From: Cupriavidus numazuensis
Lineage (GTDB): Bacteria; Pseudomonadota; Gammaproteobacteria; Burkholderiales; Burkholderiaceae
Direction: 5' to 3'
Assembly: GCF_905397435.1 (NCBI RefSeq)
Contig: NZ_CAJPVI010000040.1
Span: forward strand, 1 to 64,000
DNA length: 64,000 nt
Shown here one piece after another: positions 7,974-15,927 of the stretch. The notes beneath the pieces are model-generated. The model had not been told where the DNA came from. It did no database searches and saw only the letters and a program-made list of their open reading frames with translations. Each line of letters starts with the position of its first letter. Positions within the stretch are counted from its first letter, which is position 1. The position numbers were made by a program, and so were the translations under genes.

Positions 7974-8411
7974 CTAGTGAAATACCAGCACGGGAATCGT
8001 GCTGTGCGTCAGGACCCGATGCGTCTCGCTGCCGATCAGCATGGCCTGCAGGCCCCGCCGTCCGTGCGACGACATCACGATCAGGTCGCAATCTCGCTGC
8101 TGCGCCGTCAGGACGATCGCCTGCCACGGGTGGTCGTCCGTGGCGGTGACGGTCTCGCAAGGTACGCCTGCCTGGGTTGCCGCCCGGGTGAGGGCAAGCA
8201 GGAATTCGTCGGCGTGGCGCGCGGCTTCGGCGGCAAACGTTTCCCGCGACCCCTGCAGGCTGCTGAGCCGGTATGTCATCAGGTGGTACTGCGGAATCAC
8301 ATGGAGGCCGGTGACCCGGGCACCGATGCGCGCGGCAAAGGTCATGGCCCGCGCAATCATTGCGTCGGCTCGGGGCGAGCCGTCCGTGGGAACCAGGAAG
8401 TGCCTGAACAT
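7974..8411 (-). CDS. Universal stress protein (UspA family)
   Basis: A 145-residue single-domain Usp. It begins FRHFLVPTDGSPRAD and carries the ATP-binding signature SSHGRRGLQAMLIGS followed by VLTHSTIPVLV at the C-terminus. Usp proteins bind nucleotide and support survival under stress; the exact role is not readable from sequence. Two ATG codons are adjacent (8414 and 8411). GGAGG is five bases before the second, which I therefore prefer. It precedes the peroxiredoxin gene on the same strand and is divergent from the SulP transporter. Confidence 0.92.
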   Translation of the reverse strand: MFRHFLVPTDGSPRADAMIARAMTFAARIGARVTGLHVIPQYHLMTYRLSSLQGSRETFAAEAARHADEFLLALTRAATQAGVPCETVTATDDHPWQAIVLTAQQRDCDLIVMSSHGRRGLQAMLIGSETHRVLTHSTIPVLVFH

Positions 8412-8625
8412 CATGTCCTCCGCTTGCCAGAGTCCACGGGAAGCCGGCGCGCTGGCGCCTGGCGCATGCCCCGGTCCGCGCGGGCCACTCCAGTATAGGA
8501 ACTGGCCGGTCATGGCAACAGGATCGGAAGCCGGCCCAAACGCATGCCGCGTGGCAGGCCAGACATTAACATGCTGTTATCATCCAATGTGCCTTTCGAT
8601 CAGCCGATGACAACGAGGTCGCACA

Positions 8626-10284
8626 ATGATTGCACTGCGCGAGGCCTGGCAGGCCAGGCTATTCCACCGCGGGAACTGGTTTCCCAATATCGTCGCGGGT
8701 GCCATCGTGGGCGTGGTGGCGCTCCCACTGGCCATGGCCTTTGCTATTGCGTCCGGCGCGAAGCCCGAGCAGGGGCTGTACACGGCGATCGTGGCGGGGC
8801 TGCTGGTGTCGGCATGCGGCGGCAGCCGCGTGCAGATCGCGGGGCCCACCGGGGCGTTTATCGTGATCCTGTCCGGCATCACCGCGAAGCACGGTATCGA
8901 CGGCCTGCAGATCGCCACGCTGATGGCGGGGCTGATCCTGCTGGCCATGGGGCTGGCGCGGCTCGGCAGCGTGATCCGCTTTATTCCGGCGCCGGTCATC
9001 GTGGGTTTCACGGCCGGCATCGGCGTGATCATCTTCGTCGGCCAGTGGCGCGACTTCTTCGGCCTGCCGGCGGTCGCCGGCGAACATTTCCACGAGAAGC
9101 TCTGGCACCTGCTGCAGGTTTTCCCGCAACTGCACGTGGCCACGACAGCGATCGCCGTGCTGAGCCTGCTGCTGGTCATCGGCGCGCCGCGGGTCCACTT
9201 GCTGCGCCGCGTCCCCGGTCCGCTGCTGGCGCTGGTGGCGGCCACCGCCATCCAGGCGGTGTTCCGCTTCGACGGTGTGGCGACGATCGGCAGCGCTTTC
9301 GGTGGTCTGCCGCGCGGCTTGCCAGGGCTGTCGCTGCCCGAGGTCACGCTCGCGCGGATCATCGAGCTGGCCGGCCCGGCCTTCACCATCGCTATGCTCG
9401 GCGCGATCGAGTCGCTGCTGTCGGCCGTGGTCGCCGACGGCATGGCCGGCACGCGCCATGATTCGAACCAGGAACTGATGGGCCAGGGACTGGCCAACGT
9501 CGTCGCGCCGCTGTTCGGCGGCTTTGCGGCGACCGGCGCCATTGCGCGCACCGCCACGAACATCCGCAATGGCGGCAACAGCCCGCTGGCCGGCATCACG
9601 CATGCGGTCACGCTGGTGCTGGTAGTGCTGTTCCTGGCGCCGCTGGCGGCCAATGTGCCACTGGCCGCGCTGGCCGCGATCCTGTTCGTGGTGGCCTACA
9701 ACATGAGCGAGCTGCGCCATTTCGCGCGCATGGTGCGCCGCGCGCCGCGTGCCGACGTGGCGATCCTGCTGATCACGTTCAGCCTGACCGTGCTGACGGA
9801 CCTGGTGGTGGCCGTCAATATCGGCGTGATCCTGGCCATGCTGCAGTTCCTGCGGCGCATGTCGGTGTCGGTGGAAGTGTCACGCCAGGATGCGCCCGAT
9901 CTGGAGCACGAGCTGTCGCGCGACGGCGGCACGCCCCCCGGTTTGCCGCCAGGCGTGCTGGTGTACGGCATCGACGGGCCGTTCTTTTTCGGCGCGGTGG
10001 AAAATTTCGAGCGCGCGCTGATCCAGACGCATACGGATCCGCGCGTGCTGCTGATCCGGTTGCGCCGCGTGCCGTTCATGGACATGACCGGCCTGCAGAC
10101 GTTGGAAGAGGTCATCGGCAAGCTCCGCGAGCGCGGCGTGGCCGTGGTGCTGTGCGAAGCGAACGCGCGCGTGCGCCAGAAGCTCATGCGCGCCGGGGTG
10201 CTGGCGGCACTCGGTGAAGCCAATTACCAGGACACGCTGGCCGCGGCGGCCGAGCGCTGCGCGCAGCTTGCGCGCGAGGATTGA
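8626..10284 (+). CDS. SulP-family anion transporter with STAS domain
   Basis: A 552-residue inner-membrane protein with about 10-12 hydrophobic helices followed by a cytoplasmic STAS domain (about residues 435-545, with GVLVYGIDGPFFFGA and FMDMTGLQTLEEV). The early motif ALPLAMAFAIASG and the AGPTGAFIVIL loop match the SulP/SLC26 anion-binding core. Substrates in bacteria include sulfate, bicarbonate and C4-dicarboxylates; which one applies here is unknown. No carbonic anhydrase gene is adjacent. The start at 8626 is the first ATG of the conserved frame; the ribosome-binding site is weak. Confidence 0.9.
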   Translation: MIALREAWQARLFHRGNWFPNIVAGAIVGVVALPLAMAFAIASGAKPEQGLYTAIVAGLLVSACGGSRVQIAGPTGAFIVILSGITAKHGIDGLQIATLMAGLILLAMGLARLGSVIRFIPAPVIVGFTAGIGVIIFVGQWRDFFGLPAVAGEHFHEKLWHLLQVFPQLHVATTAIAVLSLLLVIGAPRVHLLRRVPGPLLALVAATAIQAVFRFDGVATIGSAFGGLPRGLPGLSLPEVTLARIIELAGPAFTIAMLGAIESLLSAVVADGMAGTRHDSNQELMGQGLANVVAPLFGGFAATGAIARTATNIRNGGNSPLAGITHAVTLVLVVLFLAPLAANVPLAALAAILFVVAYNMSELRHFARMVRRAPRADVAILLITFSLTVLTDLVVAVNIGVILAMLQFLRRMSVSVEVSRQDAPDLEHELSRDGGTPPGLPPGVLVYGIDGPFFFGAVENFERALIQTHTDPRVLLIRLRRVPFMDMTGLQTLEEVIGKLRERGVAVVLCEANARVRQKLMRAGVLAALGEANYQDTLAAAAERCAQLARED

Positions 10285-10293
10285 CGGCGCGGC

Positions 10294-10497
10294 TCAGGCC
10301 TTGTCGGCCGGCGCCTTCTTCTTGGCGGCGGGCTTTGCCTTGGTGGCGTAGTCCACGCCGTGTTGCGCGAGGTATTCGCGGATCAGTTGCCGCACCACCT
10401 GCGACGGCGTCAGGTCCTGCGATGCGCACAGGGTCTCGAAAGCCTTTTTCTTGACCGGATCGATCAGGATGGTGAGGCGGGCGGTCTTGGATTCCAT
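10294..10497 (-). CDS. Small ribbon-helix-helix (CopG-like) protein
   Basis: A 67-residue protein with the pattern of an RHH DNA-binding fold: a strand TARLTILIDP, then helices around KKKAFETLCASQ and TPSQVVRQLIREYLAQHG. A Lys/Ala-rich tail (KPAAKKKAPADKA) follows. RHH proteins bind DNA as dimers and often repress their own operon. There is no toxin gene next to it, so I do not call it an antitoxin. It is convergent with the SulP gene, only 9 bases away. The bases before the start codon (GACCTCC) do not form a Shine-Dalgarno sequence, so initiation may be weak. Confidence 0.75.
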   Translation of the reverse strand: MESKTARLTILIDPVKKKAFETLCASQDLTPSQVVRQLIREYLAQHGVDYATKAKPAAKKKAPADKA

Positions 10498-10569
10498 GGA
10501 GGTCAGCCGCGATGCGCGGCGGCAATCGGAAACGCATTATATACAGCGGCCCAAGCGGCTCGCGGGCGC

Positions 10570-12183
10570 TTACAGTTCCTCCTCGATTGGCAATATCCGC
10601 AGCAGGCCCTGTCCGAGATGCTGCAGCGCGCCCATGTCGGGTTCGCTGTCATAAGTGCGCAGCAGGCCGTTCTCGCGCGTGACCCACACCAGGTGCGTGC
10701 CATTACCGTCGGCATCCGGCGCGAGCATGACCTTGTAGGCGACATCCAGCAGCGCCTGGTCCAGGTCCTTGCCGAGTGCCACGCACAGCGGCGCGCTGTC
10801 GACGACCACGCCCATTTCCGTATTGAGCCGGGCCGAGCGCGGATCCAGGTTGAGCGACCCGACGAACAACAGGTGCCGGTCCACCATATAGCTCTTGGCA
10901 TGCAGGCTCGCGCGGCTCTTGCTGACCATGCTGCGGTGGCCCTGCTTGCCTTCGCGTGCCATCTCCGCGTAGGCAGAAGGCTTGAGTTCGTACAGTTCCA
11001 CGCCCGCTTCAAGCAGGTCCTTGCGCCACGGCGAATAACCCGCGTGCACGGCGCTGACATCCGTGGCGGCGAAGGAGTTGGTCAGGATGCGCACGGTCAC
11101 GCCGCGCTTCGTCATTTGCCCGAACCAGTCCACCGACTTGCGGTCCGGCACGAAATAGGGCGATACCAGCGCGAGTTCCTGTTGCGCACTGCCCAGCAGC
11201 TTCACGAGCTTGGGAATCGCATGGCTGGAATCGTCTTCAGGCGGCAGCGTGACCTTGGCGGCCTTGTCGGCGATGACCGTGGCCTGGCCCCAGTATGCGG
11301 GCAGCTTGCCGCCTTCCAAGGCCTGCGCGAGCCCGGAGGACAGCAGGGTCTGCGTATAGTCGCCGCCACGCGCTTCGGCGACGTGCTTGTCGAGATAGTC
11401 GCGCAAGGCCTGCAGCTGCGCCGCGGCGTCCTCGGGCGGCTTGACCAGCGCACTGACGGGGTAGGCGGCGGCGCCGTTCCAGTAGTCATCGAACACGGCC
11501 GAGACCTCGGGCACCACCGGACCCGCCAGCAACAGGTCCAGGTCGGTGAAATCGGAGCCCTTGTCGGCGGAGAAGTACGCATCGCCGATATTGCGCCCGC
11601 CGACGATCGTGAGCTGGTTGTCGGCGGTCATCGACTTGTTGTGCATGCGGCGGTTCAGCCGGCTGTAGTCGAGCGCCATCGCAGCCATGCGCAGGCTGCG
11701 CGAGGCGAACGGGTTGAACAGCCGGACCTCGATGTTCGGGTGGTCGTCGAGCGCCGACAGGATACGATCCTGTCCGGCCACATGCAGGTCGTCGAGCAGC
11801 AGCCGCACACGTACGCCGCGGTCTGCCGCGGCGACGATGTCGGCGAGCAGCGTCTTGCCGGTCAGGTCGCCGTCGTAGATGTAATACTGCACGTCCAGCG
11901 TGCGTTGCGCGGCCCTGGCCAGCGCGATGCGTGCCACGAACGCATCCGGTCCGCTGGCCAGCGGATAGAACCCCGACTGGCCCGGATGCGCCGACAGCAT
12001 CGGTGCCATGGTGCGGCCCAGCAGCGTGCTGGCCGTGTCCGTCGCCGCGACCGCGTAGGAACTCACGCGCCCGTCCTGTGGCGGCAGGCTGGCGCAGCCG
12101 GCCAGCAGCGCGGCGGCCAGCAGCACCGTGAGGCGGTGCAGCCAACGGTGCGTCAGTCGGGGGCAGTCCTGGTCGGCGGACAT
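10570..12183 (-). CDS. Phospholipase D-family lipoprotein, cardiolipin synthase C-like
   Basis: A 537-residue protein with a lipoprotein signal peptide (LLAAALLAGC, lipobox Cys about residue 29) and two HKD motifs: MHNKSMTADNQ (about residue 180) and LHAKSYMVDRHLLFVGS (about 415). The duplicated PLD fold uses the two His/Lys pairs for phosphatidyl transfer. Length and the NLDPRSARLNTEMG segment resemble the ClsC/YmdC branch, which makes cardiolipin, although these are not usually clear lipoproteins, so a periplasmic phospholipase role is an alternative. AGGAG precedes the ATG. It is divergent from the DUF6494 gene. Confidence 0.85.
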   Translation of the reverse strand: MSADQDCPRLTHRWLHRLTVLLAAALLAGCASLPPQDGRVSSYAVAATDTASTLLGRTMAPMLSAHPGQSGFYPLASGPDAFVARIALARAAQRTLDVQYYIYDGDLTGKTLLADIVAAADRGVRVRLLLDDLHVAGQDRILSALDDHPNIEVRLFNPFASRSLRMAAMALDYSRLNRRMHNKSMTADNQLTIVGGRNIGDAYFSADKGSDFTDLDLLLAGPVVPEVSAVFDDYWNGAAAYPVSALVKPPEDAAAQLQALRDYLDKHVAEARGGDYTQTLLSSGLAQALEGGKLPAYWGQATVIADKAAKVTLPPEDDSSHAIPKLVKLLGSAQQELALVSPYFVPDRKSVDWFGQMTKRGVTVRILTNSFAATDVSAVHAGYSPWRKDLLEAGVELYELKPSAYAEMAREGKQGHRSMVSKSRASLHAKSYMVDRHLLFVGSLNLDPRSARLNTEMGVVVDSAPLCVALGKDLDQALLDVAYKVMLAPDADGNGTHLVWVTRENGLLRTYDSEPDMGALQHLGQGLLRILPIEEEL

Positions 12184-12301
12184 GGCATCTCCTGGGCGGC
12201 GGCCAGCCTCCTGTGTAGCGCGTTTTGCGCGCGCGCGCCAGTCCCGCGCCGGCCTGCACTACTATCAAGGCATACCCGACGAAACCCGGCAGGAGACAGC
12301 C

Positions 12302-12508
12302 ATGGATCAGGAAGCCTTCAATATGAGTATCCGCAAGTTCCTCAAGACCGTCGGCGTCAGCTCCCAGCGCGAGATCGAACAGGCCGTGGCGGCCGCGCTG
12401 GCCAGCGGCGATCTGGCCGGCAACGAGATCCTGCCGGTAAAGATGACGCTGGAACTGGGCAAGCTGAAGCTCAGCGCGACGTTCGACGGCGAGATCCGGC
12501 TGGCCTGA
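12302..12508 (+). CDS. DUF6494-family small protein (68 aa)
   Basis: A 68-residue protein beginning MDQEAFNMSIRKFLKTVG and continuing through SSQREIEQAV. It matches the pattern I associate with DUF6494, a small family of unknown function in proteobacteria. It has no signal peptide or membrane segment. The second half forms alternating polar and hydrophobic strands (PVKMTLELGKLKLSATF). AGGAGA lies just before the ATG. It is convergent with the E2 gene of the dehydrogenase operon and divergent from the phospholipase gene, so it is probably monocistronic. Confidence 0.8.
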   Translation: MDQEAFNMSIRKFLKTVGVSSQREIEQAVAAALASGDLAGNEILPVKMTLELGKLKLSATFDGEIRLA

Positions 12509-12520
12509 CCTTGCCTGCCT

Positions 12521-13630
12521 CTATTCGGGCAGCGCCAGGTCGGCGATCACCGCGGCCAGGAAGCGTGCCGCCTCGCCGCCCGTGACCACGCGGTGGTCGA
12601 AGGTCAGGCTCAGCGGAATCACGCGGTGCACGGCCGGCACGCCGTTGGCCGCCACGACTTCGTCGCGGATGTGCCCGGCGCCGAGAATCGCCACGGTTGG
12701 CGGCACTACGATCGGCGCGGCATAGCGGCCCGCGATCATGCCGAAGTTGGACAGCGTGATGGTGTTGCCGCGCATTTCCTCGGGCGCAATCGTGCGCGCG
12801 CGGATATCGGCGCGCATGCGGTCCAGTCCGTGCCGCAGGTCCGCGGCGTCGCGGTTGCCCACGTTGCGCAGCACGGGAACGAACAGGCCCTCGGGCAGGT
12901 CGGCGGCAATGCCGACGTCGATCTTCTGCATCACGTGCCGCTTGCCGGTCTGGCCCTCGTACCAGCCATTGAGCCCCGGCTCCGCGCGGCAGCCGGCCAC
13001 GAGCGCGCGCACCAGCCGGATGGTCACGTCATGCGCGCCTTGCCAGGCATGGATATCGGCATCGTCCATCACGGTCGCGGCCGCGACTTCGCTTTGCGCG
13101 CGCGCCATGTTCTGCGCCATGGCCCGGCGCACGCCGCGCAGCACTTCACCCGGGCCGGTTTCCGCCAGTGTGGATGCCACACGTTCCACGTCGGCAGCGG
13201 TGACGACACCGTCGGGTCCGGACGGATTTGCCATCGCCAGGTCCACGCCGAGCCGCCTTGCCAGCGCGCGCACCGCCGGCGTGGCCTTGATGCCCGCGCC
13301 GGCCGCACCCCCGGTGAGCGGCGTGGCGGACTCCGCCACCACGTGCGAACCGACCTTGACCGCGCCCACTACCGTGCCAGCGTCGGCATCGTTGCCCGCC
13401 CCTTCGAAACTCGCGAGCGGCGCGCCAAGGTGGACGAGGTCGCCCGCCTGCGCAAACAGCTTGCCAATCGTGCCGGCATACGGCGAGGGGATCTCCACAA
13501 TGGCCTTGGCCGTTTCGACCGACAGCAACGGCTGATCCGCGGCCACGGTGTCGCCGACCTTCACATGCCACGTCACGATCTCGGCTTCCTGCAGGCCTTC
13601 GCCCAGGTCGGGCAGCTTGAAGACTCTCAT
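12521..13630 (-). CDS. 2-oxo acid dehydrogenase E2 (dihydrolipoyl acyltransferase)
   Basis: A 369-residue E2 with the expected domains: lipoyl domain at about residues 1-77 (lipoyl-Lys in SVETAKAIVEI), E3/E1-binding domain at about 115-150 (KATPAVRALARRLGVDL), and the catalytic domain from about 160. The active-site motif reads TFDHRVVTGGEA: the catalytic His is kept, and the often-seen Asp of DHRxxDG is Thr, a variant known in this group. It transfers the acyl group from E1 to CoA. It is last in the operon after E1-alpha and E1-beta, with an 18-base gap. No E3 gene is present, so lipoamide dehydrogenase must come from elsewhere. Confidence 0.92.
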   Translation of the reverse strand: MRVFKLPDLGEGLQEAEIVTWHVKVGDTVAADQPLLSVETAKAIVEIPSPYAGTIGKLFAQAGDLVHLGAPLASFEGAGNDADAGTVVGAVKVGSHVVAESATPLTGGAAGAGIKATPAVRALARRLGVDLAMANPSGPDGVVTAADVERVASTLAETGPGEVLRGVRRAMAQNMARAQSEVAAATVMDDADIHAWQGAHDVTIRLVRALVAGCRAEPGLNGWYEGQTGKRHVMQKIDVGIAADLPEGLFVPVLRNVGNRDAADLRHGLDRMRADIRARTIAPEEMRGNTITLSNFGMIAGRYAAPIVVPPTVAILGAGHIRDEVVAANGVPAVHRVIPLSLTFDHRVVTGGEAARFLAAVIADLALPE

Positions 13631-13648
13631 CGTTGCGTCCCCGTAAGA

Positions 13649-14626
13649 CTATGCCGACAGCGCCTTGCGCACGGCATCGACAATGCGCGCCACGCTCGGC
13701 AGATAAGTGTGTTCCAGCCGCGCGAGCGGCACCACGGTGTCGAAGCCCGTCACGCGCTGCACCGGCGCCGCGAGCGAATACAGGCCCGCGTCAGCGAGCC
13801 CTGCCGCGATCTCCGCGCCGAAGCCCGCCGTGCGCGGCGCCTCATGCACGATCACGCAGCGGCTCGTGCGCGCCACCGATTCAAGGATGGTCTGCATGTC
13901 GAGCGGCTTGAGCGTGGCCACGTCGATCACGGCAGCGGAAATGCCTTCCTCGGCAAGCTGGTCCGCGGCGGCCAGCGTTTCCTGCACCATCGCGCCCCAG
14001 CTCACCAGCGTGACATCGCTGCCATCGCGCAACGTGAAGCAGGCGTCGAGCGGCAGTGCCGCGCCATCATCGGCGACCTCCTGCCGGAACAGCCGGTACA
14101 GCCGCGTCGGCTCCAGGAAGATTACCGGGTCGGGATCGTTGATCGCGGCCAGCAGCAGGCCATAGGCGCGTGCCGGCGATGACGGGATGACCACGCGGAT
14201 GCCCGGCATATGCGCAAACATCGCTTCGGGGCTTTCCGAATGGTGCTCAGGCGCGTGGATGCCAGCGCCGAACGGCGAGCGCACCACCAGCGGACAGCCG
14301 AGCCGGTTGCGCGTGCGGTGCCGCATGCGGCCGGCGTGGTTGATGATGTTGTCGATCGCCGGATAGATAAAGCCCGTGAACTGGATCTCGGCCACGGGCT
14401 TGAGTCCCATTGCCGCCATGCCGATCGCGGCGCCGACAATGCCGGCTTCGGCCAGCGGGGTATCGAGCACGCGCTGCGGGCCGAAACGCGCCTGCAGACC
14501 GACCGTGGCGCGGAACACACCGCCGTTCACGCCGATGTCCTCGCCGAGCAGCATGACGTCGGGGTCGTGCTCCAGCGCGTAGCCGAGCGCCTGGTTGACG
14601 GCCTCGACCAGAGTGATTTCAGCCAT
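13649..14626 (-). CDS. 2-oxo acid dehydrogenase E1 component, beta subunit
   Basis: A 325-residue transketolase-like E1-beta subunit. It starts MAEITLVEAVNQALGYAL and has the conserved VMLLGEDIGVNGGVFRAT loop, and HHSESPEAMFAHMPGIRVV around the active-site channel. Together with E1-alpha it forms an alpha2beta2 enzyme that decarboxylates a 2-oxo acid (pyruvate or a branched-chain 2-oxo acid) with thiamine diphosphate and passes the acyl group to the E2 lipoyl arm. Sequence alone does not decide between pyruvate and branched-chain substrates. It lies 12 bases after the alpha gene and 18 before E2. Confidence 0.93.
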   Translation of the reverse strand: MAEITLVEAVNQALGYALEHDPDVMLLGEDIGVNGGVFRATVGLQARFGPQRVLDTPLAEAGIVGAAIGMAAMGLKPVAEIQFTGFIYPAIDNIINHAGRMRHRTRNRLGCPLVVRSPFGAGIHAPEHHSESPEAMFAHMPGIRVVIPSSPARAYGLLLAAINDPDPVIFLEPTRLYRLFRQEVADDGAALPLDACFTLRDGSDVTLVSWGAMVQETLAAADQLAEEGISAAVIDVATLKPLDMQTILESVARTSRCVIVHEAPRTAGFGAEIAAGLADAGLYSLAAPVQRVTGFDTVVPLARLEHTYLPSVARIVDAVRKALSA

Positions 14627-14638
14627 GGTGCGCTCGCC

Positions 14639-15739
14639 TCAGTTCGGGTTGGTCTGGCCATGCGGCGCGGCGTAGCGCCGCGCCGTCGCGAGCTGTTCCT
14701 GCAGCGCTGCGGGCATGGTCGCGTACAGGCAGTCGAACATCGCGGTGGGGTCGGGTGGCGGCAGCGCCAGGTACGCTTCCACGGCTTGTGCGACCTGCTG
14801 CGAGCATTCGCGCACGAGCGCTTCTTCGCGTCCCGCATCCCACGCGCCGAGCTTCACCAGGTGCTCGCGCAGCCTGAGCAGCGGTTCGGCCTGCCAGTGC
14901 GCCTTGACCGTGGACTCGTCGCGGTAGCGCGAGGCATCGTCGGCAGTGGTGTGGTCGCCGAGCCGGTACGTAATGGCCTCGATCAGCGACGGTCCTTCTC
15001 CGGCCCGCGCGCGCTCGATCGCTTCGCCTACGCGGTGACGCACTGCCACGACATCATTGCCGTCGATCTGTTCGCCGGGAATGCCTGCGGCGATCGCTTT
15101 TTGCGCGAGCGTGTGCGCAGCGGTCTGGCGGCTGCGCGGCATCGAAATGGCCCACTGGTTGTTGTTGACGACGATCACGAGCGGCGCGTGCCACGCGCCG
15201 GCCATGTTCATGCCCTCATAGAAATCGCCTTTCGAGGTGCCGCCATCGCCAAGCATGCAGACGGCCACGCGCGGCTCGCCGCGCAACTGCACCGCGTAAG
15301 CCACGCCTGCCGCATGGCAGACCTGCGTGCCGATCGGCACGTTGTTGCCGAAGTCGTGCGGCGCCGCCGCAAATCCGCTGCCGCGCTCGTCGCCGCCCCA
15401 GTACAGCAGGCTCTCGGTCATGGTGACGCCGCGCACAAACTGCGCGGCATGATCGCGGTACGACGGCACCAGTATGTCCTCGGGCCGCATCGCGCTGGCT
15501 ACGCCAACGCCGACTGCCTCCTGCCCGAGCGCCGATGCGAACGTGCCGATCTTGCCTGTGCGCTGCATCGCAATGGCCTTGAGGTCGAACTGGCGGGTCA
15601 GCACCATCGCGCGGTACAGCGGCAGCAGCGCGTCCGGGTCGGTGGCGAATGGCGGGAGAGGGGAAGAGGAAACCGGGGTTGTGCCCGGCGGGTCGAGGTA
15701 TCGTGTGTAGCCGATGTCAAAGCTCGCAACCGTGCCCAT
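14639..15739 (-). CDS. 2-oxo acid dehydrogenase E1 component, alpha subunit
   Basis: A 366-residue E1-alpha with the thiamine-diphosphate motif GDG...NN: LGDGGTSKGDFYEGMN followed by VIVVNNNQWAIS. The substrate region includes FASALGQEAVGVGVA and LVPSYRDHAAQFVRG. It is the first gene of a three-gene leftward operon, with GGAGG seven bases before the ATG at 15739. The absence of a regulator or E3 gene next to it makes assignment to pyruvate or branched-chain oxidation uncertain. Length and the two-subunit layout fit the PdhA/BkdA1 type, not the single-chain AceE. Confidence 0.93.
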   Translation of the reverse strand: MGTVASFDIGYTRYLDPPGTTPVSSSPLPPFATDPDALLPLYRAMVLTRQFDLKAIAMQRTGKIGTFASALGQEAVGVGVASAMRPEDILVPSYRDHAAQFVRGVTMTESLLYWGGDERGSGFAAAPHDFGNNVPIGTQVCHAAGVAYAVQLRGEPRVAVCMLGDGGTSKGDFYEGMNMAGAWHAPLVIVVNNNQWAISMPRSRQTAAHTLAQKAIAAGIPGEQIDGNDVVAVRHRVGEAIERARAGEGPSLIEAITYRLGDHTTADDASRYRDESTVKAHWQAEPLLRLREHLVKLGAWDAGREEALVRECSQQVAQAVEAYLALPPPDPTAMFDCLYATMPAALQEQLATARRYAAPHGQTNPN

Positions 15740-15927
15740 GTGGCCGCCTCCGATGTGCGTGTCAGGGATTCCGCACGTCCTTGTGGGACGGCAGGATCGG
15801 GTCGGGTTGCTTTGAGTTTAGGGCATGGACGCGCGCGCGGGGATTGGAAAGCGGCGTTTATGTTGCACGGGGCGCAAAAGGAGCCTGGGGCCCCGCTTCC
15901 GCCGTGGGGCGTGGATCCACGGGCGTG